A DNA stretch of 38,895 nt, taken from NCBI GenBank assembly GCA_028823415.1, contig JAPKBL010000042.1, forward strand, positions 1-38,895, given 5' to 3'. The notes below the pieces were generated by a model that worked only from the letters and a program-made list of their open reading frames with translations, was not told where the DNA came from and ran no database searches. A program made the translations under genes and the position numbers. Below, one piece after another: positions 16,116-24,967 of this stretch (the first letter of the stretch is position 1; every line of letters begins with the position of its first letter). Source of the DNA: Mariniblastus sp. (GTDB lineage Bacteria; Planctomycetota; Planctomycetia; Pirellulales; Pirellulaceae).

Positions 16116-17260
16116 ATTATCGGATCCTGTTTACAATCGAGAGCCTATTTGAGTTAGGCCCGGTAGAAGAACTGAAGATTCTGACAGGTGCCCTGTCGGC
16201 ACGCGGGCACGAAATCCATGTTGCCATCCTCGGCGAGTATCGAGCCGAACCCAAGCAATGGACCGACTCCGGAATCAAGGTACATGTCCTCAACAAAGAC
16301 GACCGAACCCCGCTTCATTCATTTCGTGACAGTTTTTCGATCATTCCCGAACTAAGAAAACTCATTCATGCTCTCTCACCAGACCTCGTCCATGCCTGGT
16401 GCGGGCAAGCCGAAATCCTAACACTTATCGCAACCCAGAATGTGCTCTTGGCTCGACCGCTGCCTTTTAAACATCTAATCAGTACGCGGCTTGCCATTCC
16501 ACGAGAATTAGGATTCACGCACCAGGTTCTTGAAAACCAGCTTGGAGACAGCGAAAGCTTCACAACAGTCGTGCCCCACGCGTCGATCAAAACAAAGCTG
16601 ATCGAGTATGGAAAACTGGAGTCTCAGATCCAAATTATCGCCAACTCAACGACGCCGCCAAACCCCGCCGAAAAACCAATCGCTCGGGAATCACTGAGAA
16701 AAAAACTGGGGCTCCCGCAGAACTCCTACCTCGCAGGTACAGTCGCCCCCCTGGTTCATCGCAGTCGGTTAAAAGACCTGATCTGGGCCACCGACCTCCT
16801 GACTTGTATTCGTCAAGACTTCCATTTTCTGATTATTGGCAGCGGTTCTCAGTTGAGTCGGTTGCAGCGTTTTGCCAGCTTGACGGAAGCCAAAGCTCAT
16901 ATTCATTTCCTAAGCCACCCAGAATCGTCTGTGATTCAAGGGCTCGATTTTTATTGGCACCCCCATCTTCAAGAACCGCTTTCGGGAAATCTATTATCAG
17001 CGATGGCCGCTGAAATTCCTTCCATCGCAGTCTACGGAGAAGGGACTCAGGAAATTATCCGTCATCAGGAAACCGGATTCGCGGTCAATTTTGGCGCTCG
17101 CGATGAGTTTGCCCGCTGGACTAAATTCCTAATTGAAAAACCCGAGGAATCACAAATCCTTGTCCAGCAGGGCCGCCAATTAGTCGAAACGGCGTTTCCG
17201 GTCGAATCGATGGTGGACGGTTATCTCAAACTCTACCAAAGTAAATTCGAATCAAAGTAA
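16112..17260 (+). CDS. GT-B glycosyltransferase, second of pair
   Basis: A 382-residue GT-B protein. ILFTIESLFELGPVEELKILTGALSARGHEIHVAIL at the N terminus and HAWCGQAEIL near residue 93 fit the family 4 acceptor domain; LIIGSGSQLSRLQRFA and the FAVNFGARDEFARWT tail fit the donor domain. The EX7E site reads QEPLSGNLLSAM, with Ser where the second Glu is expected, the same position lost in its neighbour. Translation starts at TTG 16112, overlapping the previous stop by 4 bp, so it depends on coupling. Convergent with the EamA gene 56 bp downstream. Function is probably glycan or glycolipid synthesis; substrates are unknown. Confidence 0.8.
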   Translation: MNYRILFTIESLFELGPVEELKILTGALSARGHEIHVAILGEYRAEPKQWTDSGIKVHVLNKDDRTPLHSFRDSFSIIPELRKLIHALSPDLVHAWCGQAEILTLIATQNVLLARPLPFKHLISTRLAIPRELGFTHQVLENQLGDSESFTTVVPHASIKTKLIEYGKLESQIQIIANSTTPPNPAEKPIARESLRKKLGLPQNSYLAGTVAPLVHRSRLKDLIWATDLLTCIRQDFHFLIIGSGSQLSRLQRFASLTEAKAHIHFLSHPESSVIQGLDFYWHPHLQEPLSGNLLSAMAAEIPSIAVYGEGTQEIIRHQETGFAVNFGARDEFARWTKFLIEKPEESQILVQQGRQLVETAFPVESMVDGYLKLYQSKFESK

Positions 17261-17316
17261 AAACAATCGCTCGCTATCTTTCGGACGGTGCCGTTGCTTT
17301 CGTCCGTCGCAAACGA

Positions 17317-18246
17317 TCATTCTAAATCAGCGTTCACCTGACTGATTTTCCGTTTCGCCGTTTTCCCGAGGTACCGAAACGATAGCCCCGCGAGAATTAA
17401 TCCGCCACCAACAATCGTCGTCACCGCCGGAGGAGTGTAGTCAGGGGACTGATGCCATGCGACAAAAACCCACACGGGAACCAGCAGTGGCTCAAGCAGC
17501 GTCAACCCCGATGCCTCGTGACTCGAAACGGCGCTCACACCGCGGGCAAAGAGCAAATAAGGGATTCCGATTTGCAACATCCCAAAGCCGGCCAAATAAA
17601 TCCACTGATTCCCTGTTGGATAAATATTGGTTTGAACTAACACGGGTGCCAAGACAACTGCGGTGACCGCGTGGTTTAGAAACACCAACCAGGCCGCATC
17701 GTAATCTTTCAACCACCGCAGCATGACGACAACGCCCGCGAAAAAAACTCCCGAAGCCAATCCATAGCGCACGCCAATGAGAGAAGCGCCAAACAGTTCC
17801 GCTCGTAAAATAATCACGACGCCAACCGAAGCAAAAACTAATAGAATCCAATCGCGTCGAATCGGACGTTCGCCGAACCAAAACCAACTTATTAGAAATA
17901 CCCATGCCGGTGCGGTGTACTGAAGCCAAATGGCCAACGTCGACTCGCAATAGACCATCCCAGTTAGATAGGTCCAATTCATCAGGGCAAATGTCGATAC
18001 CATTGGAATCAACTTCCACGTCCATTGAATCTTTCGAACCATCAAGACCAGAATCAAGGCGGCAAAAAAAGCGCGCCAAAACGCAAGTAACAACCCCCGC
18101 GATTCTTCCGGCCACTGATCAAAAATGGGTGCCTTTGCAAAAAACCCACTCGTGCTCCACATCAGCGCGGCGGCAATAATTAACAACCGACCCCGCCAAA
18201 GAGGTGACATCGAATTCGCATCCGTTGAGCTATCTGCCTTAGGCAT
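17317..18246 (-). CDS. EamA/DMT-family membrane transporter
   Basis: About 309 residues with ten hydrophobic segments in two homologous halves, the drug/metabolite transporter layout. The first EamA unit starts at GRLLIIAAALMWSTSGFFAK, the typical opening, and the second at YGLASGVFFAGVVVMLRWL; the last segment is VTTIVGGGLILAGLSF. Inner membrane; the exported or imported solute cannot be read. I prefer the ATG at 18246 (MPKADSS) since the extension to a GTG at 18279 lacks a ribosome-binding site. It stands alone, convergent with the glycosyltransferase pair. Confidence 0.88.
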   Translation of the reverse strand: MPKADSSTDANSMSPLWRGRLLIIAAALMWSTSGFFAKAPIFDQWPEESRGLLLAFWRAFFAALILVLMVRKIQWTWKLIPMVSTFALMNWTYLTGMVYCESTLAIWLQYTAPAWVFLISWFWFGERPIRRDWILLVFASVGVVIILRAELFGASLIGVRYGLASGVFFAGVVVMLRWLKDYDAAWLVFLNHAVTAVVLAPVLVQTNIYPTGNQWIYLAGFGMLQIGIPYLLFARGVSAVSSHEASGLTLLEPLLVPVWVFVAWHQSPDYTPPAVTTIVGGGLILAGLSFRYLGKTAKRKISQVNADLE

Positions 18247-18513
18247 GATGAAAGAGAACTCACGAAAAAGCGGTGGCACGAATTTAGATAATTCACAGGG
18301 AAGCGAGAGAAGCGACTGCGTCTCAAACGATTCAGAAAACCAATCCGTCCGACTCGCGGCCCAAGATTTTCGATTCTATCAGACTCCAGATCAAATGCAG
18401 AAGAACGTCGCTGTACCAGCGCGCAGCATCTCACCCGTTTCGTAACAGATGAAAAAGAGAAAGCAGCAGATCGAATCGAACGAACGCTACAACGCCAAAT
18501 CGATTGCGATCGA

Positions 18514-18603
18514 TTACTTCTTGCGATGTCGGATTTTGGCTCGCATTCGTCGTTTTTTGCGGCCTAGCTTTCGACGACCCTTACCGGTCTTTTTGGTTCC
18601 CAC
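18514..18603 (-). CDS. 29-residue very basic protein, AURKAIP1/COX24-like
   Basis: A tiny gene of 30 codons. The start is GTG at 18603 with AGGGG about 10 nt upstream; an in-frame TAA lies ten codons further up, so it cannot be much longer. The product begins MGTKKTGKGRRKLGRKKRR and ends RAKIRHRKK: about 60 percent Lys/Arg and no acidic residue. The pattern RKLGRKKRRMRAKIRHRKK resembles the C-terminal COX24/AURKAIP1 motif, whose relatives include small ribosome-associated proteins (bS22/mS38 type). The likely role is binding rRNA in the small subunit; this is inference from resemblance. It stands alone between the EamA and APC genes on the same strand. Confidence 0.72.
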   Translation of the reverse strand: MGTKKTGKGRRKLGRKKRRMRAKIRHRKK

Positions 18604-18829
18604 TCGAATGAACCCCTGTTTTGATGATGTATCGGATTAAATTTCGAACGCCCATCGTAACGACAGAACCCCTCAATGACAAGGCGATATGTTCGCTGCT
18701 TTGAATCAAGTTGTGGGAAAACTTGCTCACGATCGCATAAAACGACTGAACGGATTAAGCGGTTTTTTTCCCTTTTAACCGGCGCACAGTGAATTACCCC
18801 AATTCCATGGGGCCTCCGACCAGCTCCCA

Positions 18830-20281
18830 TCAACGGCTCTTTAGCGATTGCTGAGCCTCATTCCTCAGCAGAAAACTCAACACTAAACCCACCAGAACCC
18901 ACCCTCCAATTATGGCCGTTGCCAGCCACAATTCCTGATCCATCATATAGGTCCAACTGCGATAGACCATAAATAAGCAGGCGCCGACAAATAAGACAGG
19001 GAGAACCGGGTAGAACGGAACGCGATATCCCTCAAACTGCCCTTTGAAACGAACCCGATTGATCATCAATGAAATGACGGTCAAACCGAGAAACGACCAA
19101 AAATAGGGCGCATTGGAAGCCGTCAAATTTTCAACACCATTCTTGTCGTCCCCAAAGGTCAAGATATAGGCAATCGTGACAACGCCCTGCAATAAAATCC
19201 CCCGCCAGCAACCTTTCCCCGTCACATCGCCAGCCACCAAGCGAAGACTCGGATAGTCCACCGCGGTCGCCCAGTAAATTCTCGGACTGGTAAATATCAT
19301 CGCGTTGATCGCTCCAAGACAGGAGACACAAACCAAAATGGAAAGCAAATCTTTTCCGACCGGTCCCATATTCTGCTCGACCAACACTGACGTCGCATTT
19401 TCCCAGCGACTCCCCAGAGACGCCATCTGGTCAAATCCCAGCCCGAAAACCAGCGCCAGATTAACCAAAAGATAAACCAGCAGGACGACACCAGTGCCGA
19501 CGACTAAGGCACGCAAGAGGTTCCGTTTCGGGTCGCGTGTTTCACTTGCAACAAAGGCGATGTCGTTCCAGCCTCCAAATGTAAACATCACAAAAACCAT
19601 GGAAAGCCAGAACCATTCCCATGTCGACTCGCTGGATTCTTCGAGCGCGGCCGCGGAATCAACCGCGCCGTTGATCTGTGCAGGGACTTCCGCGAGGACC
19701 TCTGGACTGGGACCTTCGGCGCTCGGCCAAACAAGGAATGCCGCTGCAACGACGACCATAATCCCAGCTACCTTGGCAACCGTCAGCAGATTTTGCGATG
19801 CTTTTCCAAAACGAACCCCAATCAAATTGGTAAGGCTCAAACCAATGACGCTCAACCCCGCAAAAGCATAGAGTTTCAACGAATCTGGAAATACGGAAAC
19901 GGCGAATTCCCCGAATATCATTGCCATCAGGGCAATGCTTGTCGGGCGAATGACCCAAAATGCCGCCCAGGAAAACGCAAACCCCACTCGGCAGTGATAG
20001 GCTCGCTTGAGATACCCGTAATCGCCACCGCGATCGGGATAAGTCGTAGTCAACTCAGCGAAACAAAGCGCCCCAATGAGTGCGATTACCCCCCCGGCAA
20101 CCCAAACCGCCACCAACCAGGTCACACTCGGAACATTGGAAGCAACAATCGCCGGCATCTTAAAAATCCCGGCGCCGATGATCGTGCCGACGATAATACA
20201 AACGCAATCAAAAAGCGTCAGCACGCGAGAGGTTGCTGATGAGGAGTTGCTCGATTCGGTGGGTTCCGTTGAAGAATTCAA
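18830..20281 (-). CDS. APC-family amino acid/polyamine permease
   Basis: A 483-residue inner-membrane transporter with about twelve hydrophobic segments. IIVGTIIGAGIFKMPA (31-46) is the unwound TM1 substrate site of the APC fold, and FGGWNDIAFVASETRDPKRNL (TM6 to loop) is typical of the LAT/APC branch. A polar, Ser-rich 20-residue leader precedes TM1, and an acidic loop follows TM5 (about 196-218). The start is TTG at 20281 with AAGGA 6 nt upstream; the nearby ATG is out of frame and stops at once. Substrate is unknown. Divergent from infA. Confidence 0.92.
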   Translation of the reverse strand: MNSSTEPTESSNSSSATSRVLTLFDCVCIIVGTIIGAGIFKMPAIVASNVPSVTWLVAVWVAGGVIALIGALCFAELTTTYPDRGGDYGYLKRAYHCRVGFAFSWAAFWVIRPTSIALMAMIFGEFAVSVFPDSLKLYAFAGLSVIGLSLTNLIGVRFGKASQNLLTVAKVAGIMVVVAAAFLVWPSAEGPSPEVLAEVPAQINGAVDSAAALEESSESTWEWFWLSMVFVMFTFGGWNDIAFVASETRDPKRNLLRALVVGTGVVLLVYLLVNLALVFGLGFDQMASLGSRWENATSVLVEQNMGPVGKDLLSILVCVSCLGAINAMIFTSPRIYWATAVDYPSLRLVAGDVTGKGCWRGILLQGVVTIAYILTFGDDKNGVENLTASNAPYFWSFLGLTVISLMINRVRFKGQFEGYRVPFYPVLPVLFVGACLFMVYRSWTYMMDQELWLATAIIGGWVLVGLVLSFLLRNEAQQSLKSR

Positions 20282-20556
20282 TTCATTTCCTTGAAAAAGG
20301 CATCGTGAGATGTCGACTCATCTCTTCCTTCGACGATCACAATCCTATCACGCTCCCTCTCAACGATGCACTCCCAGATCACACACCAACCCAAAACCCC
20401 TTCAAAACCGCACTAAACTCCGAAAATCAACCTTCAAAACTCCTACGTTGCTATAGACTAGTTCCACTCTCGGAGTAAAATAATGCGAATTGAACATCAC
20501 TGCGATTTCGGACCCACTTCGAAGATCGTTTTTTTTGAGAATTCCGAAGGGAATAC

Positions 20557-20775
20557 ATGGCCAAAGAAGAAGCCTTTGAAGTTGACGGCACTGTGACACA
20601 GGCGCTTGCTAACACACGTTTTCGCGTTGAACTTGAGACCGGCGATGAAGTCCTCGCCCACGTCGCCGGTAGAATGCGTAAGCACTTTATTCGAATTGTT
20701 CCCGGCGATAAGGTCCGAGTTGAACTTTCTCCATACGACCTGACCAAAGGCCGTATCGTTTACCGAGAGCGCTAA
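20557..20775 (+). CDS. infA: Translation initiation factor IF-1
   Basis: A 72-residue OB-fold protein that binds the A site of the 30S subunit during initiation. The whole sequence is canonical: [22 protein letters not shown] strand (residues 10-26, with VDGTV), [21 protein letters not shown] (33-53) and DLTKGRI (61-67). Length equals that of other bacteria. The ribosome-binding site is GAAGGGA, 5 nt before the ATG at 20557. It stands alone, as is common outside the Proteobacteria and Firmicutes. Confidence 0.97.
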   Translation: MAKEEAFEVDGTVTQALANTRFRVELETGDEVLAHVAGRMRKHFIRIVPGDKVRVELSPYDLTKGRIVYRER

Positions 20776-21291
20776 AAACTGGTTTTTAGGTGACTAGACC
20801 GGAATTTAAAAGCCACCAGACAACTCCCTCGACGGTTGCGGCGGATTTTTTCATAAAAATTGAGAACTCATCTCTCCATTATTTGACGGTCGGCAGCGGG
20901 CTCATTCGTTAACAAATCGCGACGTCGCTTCCAAAACGTTCAAAATTTGATCCAGACAACCTCGCTATTTGCCTACTTATTTTGACTAACCAAAACAATG
21001 GGCTGGTTTTCGAGGTAATGAGTAAAGACAGCATGGATCGCCACGTATCACTTCGTAACCTACAAATCCGTTTTTGCGAAACAATCCTAAATTGTTCTTC
21101 ATTGCTAGTTATTGCATCTAAAGCCGGTTGGTAGACAATAAAGACGCAGGCGGATTAGGCGATCAACAACGCCCGCAACAATCGATTAAAAAAATAAACC
21201 GTAAATCATATTGATCAGATTCGCATTGATCCTATTTGATTTTTTGAACCTTACTTAATAACAAGCACCAATCTGAGTTTGGAGACCAATC
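20776..21291. other. 516-bp intergenic region, AT-rich, no gene identified
   Basis: It lies between infA and the Met-rich secreted protein gene. It has no credible gene; a 38-codon frame at 21018-21134 is weak. The 3' part (about 21180-21260) is AT-rich and holds TTGATC/TATTTG-like elements that could drive the downstream gene. I found no tRNA cloverleaf and no strong terminator after infA. Confidence 0.4.
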
Positions 21292-22944
21292 GTGAAGTCT
21301 TTATTTAAACCCTTCGTTTTGAGCCTGCTGATAAGCGCAATAACGTTGCTGCCAATGAGCAAAGCGTTTTGCCAAAGTTCCCCGGAGCCCGCCGTTGTGG
21401 TCTCCATCGCAAAACTAGATGAGCAAATATCCGATGTCAAATATCTGATGGATGCCGCTGGTTTCGGGCAAATGATGTTCTTTGTGGACGCGATGATTAA
21501 GCCGTACACCAACGGTATCGACGGCAAAAAGGACGCAGGACTGATGATTTACTTTTCCGACAATTCTCCCATGCCTGAAATAGTTGGCTTCGTACCAGTC
21601 ACCGACATGGAAGCGATTCTCGATACCGTCTCCGGGATGGCGGAAATCGACGAAGGCGACGAAATGACAACGATTATCATGGATACTGGCCAGGAAATGT
21701 CAGTCAAAATGGACGGGAATTACGCCTTCTTTTCGATGAATGCAGAGATGCTAGAGTCGACTCCGGCAGTTCCTAAGGACGTGATCAAAGAACTCGCGGA
21801 ATATAATATTGCCGCAAAGATCTTTTCTAAAAACATTCCAGAGTCGATGAAAGATCAGGCAATGGATCTAATTCGCTCAAGCGCTGAAATGACTCAGTCT
21901 CAACTCGGCGAAGATACGAATCTCGATTTGCAGATGGAGCAGGTCGAGATGATGCTCACGCAGTCTGACAGCCTGACGATCGGACTCAGCATCAACGAAA
22001 TGAATAAGAATCTGCTGATAGACTTTGGGTTCAAAGGAATGCCAAACTCCGATCTTGCCGCCAAGATTGCAGATTCAGCCCCAAAAGAGCCTTCGAAATT
22101 TTCTGGTTTCGTAATGGACGGAGCGGCAATGACTTTAAACCAGTCAGGATCGATCTCCGGTGAAGACGCTGCCAGTTACTCCAGCACGCTGACGGATCTC
22201 GTTCCGTCAATGATGGAAGAACTAGGCTACGATTCAGACTTGTCAGACGACAAACTCGACGCCATTGCGAAAGCCATGAACACGCTTGTCGATGTTGCTG
22301 AAGAAACGCTTCAAAATGGTGTCATCGACATGGGCGCCGTCATCATGATGGATGACAAGGACGTTAATTTCGGCATGGGAATGCAATTAACCAATCCCAA
22401 AAAACTTGAATCGGCTGTAAAAGAACTCGCCGAAATGGCAGAGGAAATGGCTCCTGGAGAACTTGAAATCAATTTGAATTCGGGTAGCCACAAGGATGTC
22501 ACTTTTCACACTATCAATGTCGATGTCTCTTCTGGCCCCGACGAAATGCAGGATGTTCTTGGTTCATCCGTCGCGATTGTCGTCGGCATTGGAATGGACA
22601 CTGCCTACCTGGGAGTCGGAACCAATCCCCAAAGCATCATCAAAAAAGCGATGGACGCGTCTGCGAAGGGAGCCAGCCAGGGCAAGCCACAGTCCACGGC
22701 AATGTCCATGAGCTTCCACTTAGTTCCAATTCTTGAAATGGCTGCCCGCGTTGATGGGAATCCCATGATGGAAGAGATGATTGACACCCTCAAGGAGTCA
22801 GGAAACGACACCATCAACATGACTTATGACATCGACGATGGTGTTAACTTCCGAATTGAAATTCAGGACGGTATTTTCGCACTGCTTGGAGCTGCAGGGG
22901 CTCAAATGCAGGCTCCATTCCCAGGTGGCGATGAAGATTTTTAA
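21292..22944 (+). CDS. Met-rich acidic secreted protein of unknown function
   Basis: A 550-residue protein with a signal peptide (hydrophobic LLISAITLLPM, likely cut after AFC/Q near residue 28), so exported. The mature chain is acidic and strikingly Met-rich: I count about 47 Met, near 8.5 percent, spread along the chain. It alternates beta-strand segments (AVVVSIAKLDEQISDVKYL; SLTIGLSINEM; SSVAIVVGIGMDTAYLGVG) with amphipathic helices, suggesting two or more repeated alpha/beta units. I do not recognise a catalytic motif. The start is GTG at 21292 with GGAG 9 nt upstream. A strong intrinsic terminator follows 55 bp after the stop, so it is monocistronic. Confidence 0.85.
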   Translation: MKSLFKPFVLSLLISAITLLPMSKAFCQSSPEPAVVVSIAKLDEQISDVKYLMDAAGFGQMMFFVDAMIKPYTNGIDGKKDAGLMIYFSDNSPMPEIVGFVPVTDMEAILDTVSGMAEIDEGDEMTTIIMDTGQEMSVKMDGNYAFFSMNAEMLESTPAVPKDVIKELAEYNIAAKIFSKNIPESMKDQAMDLIRSSAEMTQSQLGEDTNLDLQMEQVEMMLTQSDSLTIGLSINEMNKNLLIDFGFKGMPNSDLAAKIADSAPKEPSKFSGFVMDGAAMTLNQSGSISGEDAASYSSTLTDLVPSMMEELGYDSDLSDDKLDAIAKAMNTLVDVAEETLQNGVIDMGAVIMMDDKDVNFGMGMQLTNPKKLESAVKELAEMAEEMAPGELEINLNSGSHKDVTFHTINVDVSSGPDEMQDVLGSSVAIVVGIGMDTAYLGVGTNPQSIIKKAMDASAKGASQGKPQSTAMSMSFHLVPILEMAARVDGNPMMEEMIDTLKESGNDTINMTYDIDDGVNFRIEIQDGIFALLGAAGAQMQAPFPGGDEDF

Positions 22945-22999
22945 TCCGTTCGAGCTCAGTCACGCCAGTGATTGGAATCGTTCGTAGTACAAAAGCCGA

Positions 23000-23031
23000 A
23001 GGGCAGCCTCATCAGAGGCTGCCCTTTTTTT
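23000..23031 (+). terminator. Intrinsic terminator of the Met-rich protein gene
   Basis: A perfect 11-bp stem (AGGGCAGCCTC / GAGGCTGCCCT) with an ATCA loop is followed by a T7 run, read on the plus strand. Confidence 0.93.
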
Positions 23032-23033
23032 AT

Positions 23034-23066
23034 AAAAAAAGGCCGAATCCAATTGGATCCGACCTT
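23034..23066 (-). terminator. Intrinsic terminator of the carboxypeptidase-regulatory-like gene
   Basis: Read on the minus strand, AAGGTCGGATCC pairs with GGATTCGGCCTT (12 bp, two G-U pairs) around an AATT loop and is followed by T7. It abuts the plus-strand terminator, so the two convergent genes are insulated back to back. Confidence 0.85.
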
Positions 23067-23115
23067 CGAAAACAAATACTAGTTCGGCGATGCAAACCGC
23101 CATTTTGTGATCTGA

Positions 23116-24516
23116 TTAATTTTGTGGTGCAGGAGTGGGAATTGGTTGATTAAGGTCAAACCCCTCGAGACTCTCGTTGGGGAAAAATGCTTTTTCAAAT
23201 CTTGCATCGTTCTTCTTTACATTTTTCCGTTGCTGTGCAGCCCAAGCAGCGAGAATCGATCCATCGCCGTATTTTTGAGCCTGTGTCTCACAGCCCCACT
23301 GAGACCATTGCTCGAACGTAATGCCTCGGGACTTGCAGCTCTCAGCAAAACTGGCATCGCACTGACTGCAACCACCCGGTTGTCCGTCGCAACCTGGACA
23401 AACAATTGGATCTTGCTTAGCGACTTCTGGACGCGGAGCCAGTAAAGCACGGCGATAAGCAAATCCACCGGCAAAGTTATTTAACCAGCCCGTAGTCTCC
23501 GCCGAGGTCATCGTAAAATCAATGACCTTGGGACTAACATTATTCTCTGGTGACTGTTCACTCGAGACATCTATGCCAATCAACCCAACGCCATCGGCAC
23601 CCACGGCAGCTAATCCGTACGAACCATCCGGCACATCATTAAAGGCAAAGGTGCCGTAGTTATCAGTGGTCGTTGAAGCGACAACGATGTCGCCCTGAAA
23701 AAGCATCACCTTGGTTGACCGAACATCGACCGGTCGCCCGTCGAGTGAATTCATTTGGTGAACCCGGCCAACCAACCGTCCATCGGCGAGACGCGATACC
23801 GAGCGACTAGAAATCGAAGTCGCGGTGACCGACGCTGGAAGATTCCGGGCAATCCCTTCGAATCCAAAGAGTGCAGCAGGGGCATCGGCTCCCTGTCCCG
23901 TCGGGTACGATCCGAATACACGAAACTTGACCTGGGGTGAGTAGTACTTGATCCAATCGGTATTGATTGTTGTGCGATTTTGAAATGCGGTGGCACTAAT
24001 TCGGTTTCCAACTTCGCCTTTGTTGTTAGGGTTGTTTTGCAGGATGTTTAAACCAAATGCAAAGAAACCATTCTCGCCCCAACCAATAATCGAATAGGCA
24101 CCTTGGCTGACATTATTGAATTCAAATCGCCCCCCGGCATTGAGGGTCGTTTGCTTCACCAGTCGCCCCCGATTCAGCAAGAAGATTTCCATCCTCGACA
24201 CGTCCGCTCCCGCTGCCGCGGTTACTGAACCATCAAATCGACCATTGGAATCGACCATTATCCAATTCCCGCGAAGCGTCTCGCTAACTCGGTCACCACT
24301 GGCAACGTGCGTGACCTCTTGCCAGCCGGCAAATCGCGGGCTGACCATATTCCGCGCTTCTTCCGTTAAATCAGCACTTGCTGACACCCCTAGGCTGAGG
24401 CCGGAACCTTCCAAACCACCAGGGGCATTTAAATCCTGTGCAGCGACCTGACTCGAAACTAATGGCAGACAGATCAAGGTGGTCAGAATTGAGCTGAAAA
24501 CAATTTTTAGATTCAT
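23116..24516 (-). CDS. Secreted protein with two carboxypeptidase-regulatory-like domains
   Basis: A 466-residue exported protein. A signal peptide (IVFSSILTTLICLPLVSSQVAA, cut before QD near residue 27) is followed by two beta-sandwich units of the carboxypeptidase regulatory/SdrD-B type: about 87-160 (GRFDGSVTAAAG..., GGRFEFNNVSQGAYSIIGWG) and about 245-330 (GRLVGRVHQM..., YGTFAFNDVPDGSYGLAAVG). A Cys-rich patch near 370-395 (CPGCDGQPGGCSQC) suggests a metal or disulfide knot, and the tail is Pro-rich. No enzyme domain is present. It is likely a cell-surface or structural protein. The ATG at 24516 has only a weak ribosome-binding site. It ends in its own terminator. Confidence 0.8.
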   Translation of the reverse strand: MNLKIVFSSILTTLICLPLVSSQVAAQDLNAPGGLEGSGLSLGVSASADLTEEARNMVSPRFAGWQEVTHVASGDRVSETLRGNWIMVDSNGRFDGSVTAAAGADVSRMEIFLLNRGRLVKQTTLNAGGRFEFNNVSQGAYSIIGWGENGFFAFGLNILQNNPNNKGEVGNRISATAFQNRTTINTDWIKYYSPQVKFRVFGSYPTGQGADAPAALFGFEGIARNLPASVTATSISSRSVSRLADGRLVGRVHQMNSLDGRPVDVRSTKVMLFQGDIVVASTTTDNYGTFAFNDVPDGSYGLAAVGADGVGLIGIDVSSEQSPENNVSPKVIDFTMTSAETTGWLNNFAGGFAYRRALLAPRPEVAKQDPIVCPGCDGQPGGCSQCDASFAESCKSRGITFEQWSQWGCETQAQKYGDGSILAAWAAQQRKNVKKNDARFEKAFFPNESLEGFDLNQPIPTPAPQN

Positions 24517-24967
24517 GGTAAGTTCTTTTCTGGCTGTCAGCGGATATCACTCTTGATTGATGCGAGCCTGTGCAAACAGATTGGACAGTCACCAAGTGAC
24601 TCAACTCTGCCTGCGACTTAGTCAAACGATTTGCACGATGGTATCGAATGGTTTGGACAGTCCGCTTAAGAGTCGAATCGACTTTCCTTATGGATCAGGC
24701 AAGCCGGAAATACACGATTAACAGGTTTGCAACGAAACCACTGAGGCCTGTATCAAAACGGCGCGCATTTTCGATTTCAACCTTTGCACGCGTCTTGGCG
24801 AATAGTCGGTTAAAACGCTTCCGTCGGTTTCAGTCAACAAATCGACTGAGGTAAGCCCTAAGTGAAATTCCGGTTGTGATGACCAACTGCGGTTTGAAAA
24901 CCAAACGATCCCAACAACCCGTAAACTTTAACCATCGATCCAAGCAGCAAGAACTTGAGAGCGGCAG
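24517..24967. other. 451-bp intergenic region with one perfect inverted repeat
   Basis: No gene is seen; the 68-codon frame at 24648-24854 has no recognisable features. AGTCAC-CAA-GTGACT (24587-24601) is a perfect 6-bp inverted repeat about 70 bp before the secreted-protein gene and could be an operator. No promoter is clear. Confidence 0.4.

Noticed and set aside
17278..17312. Terminator hairpin after the glycosyltransferase pair
   Set aside because: CGGACG/CGTCCG pairs, but the loop is 13 nt and no T-run follows.
18449..18640. 63-codon plus-strand frame, Arg-rich
   Set aside because: It is the antisense reading of the small basic protein gene; its basic run arises from that.
21018..21134. 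38-codon frame in the gap after infA
   Set aside because: GAGG is only 2 nt from the ATG and the product has no recognisable features.
24648..24854. 68-codon plus-strand frame in an intergenic gap
   Set aside because: No ribosome-binding site, domain or signal peptide; composition looks random.
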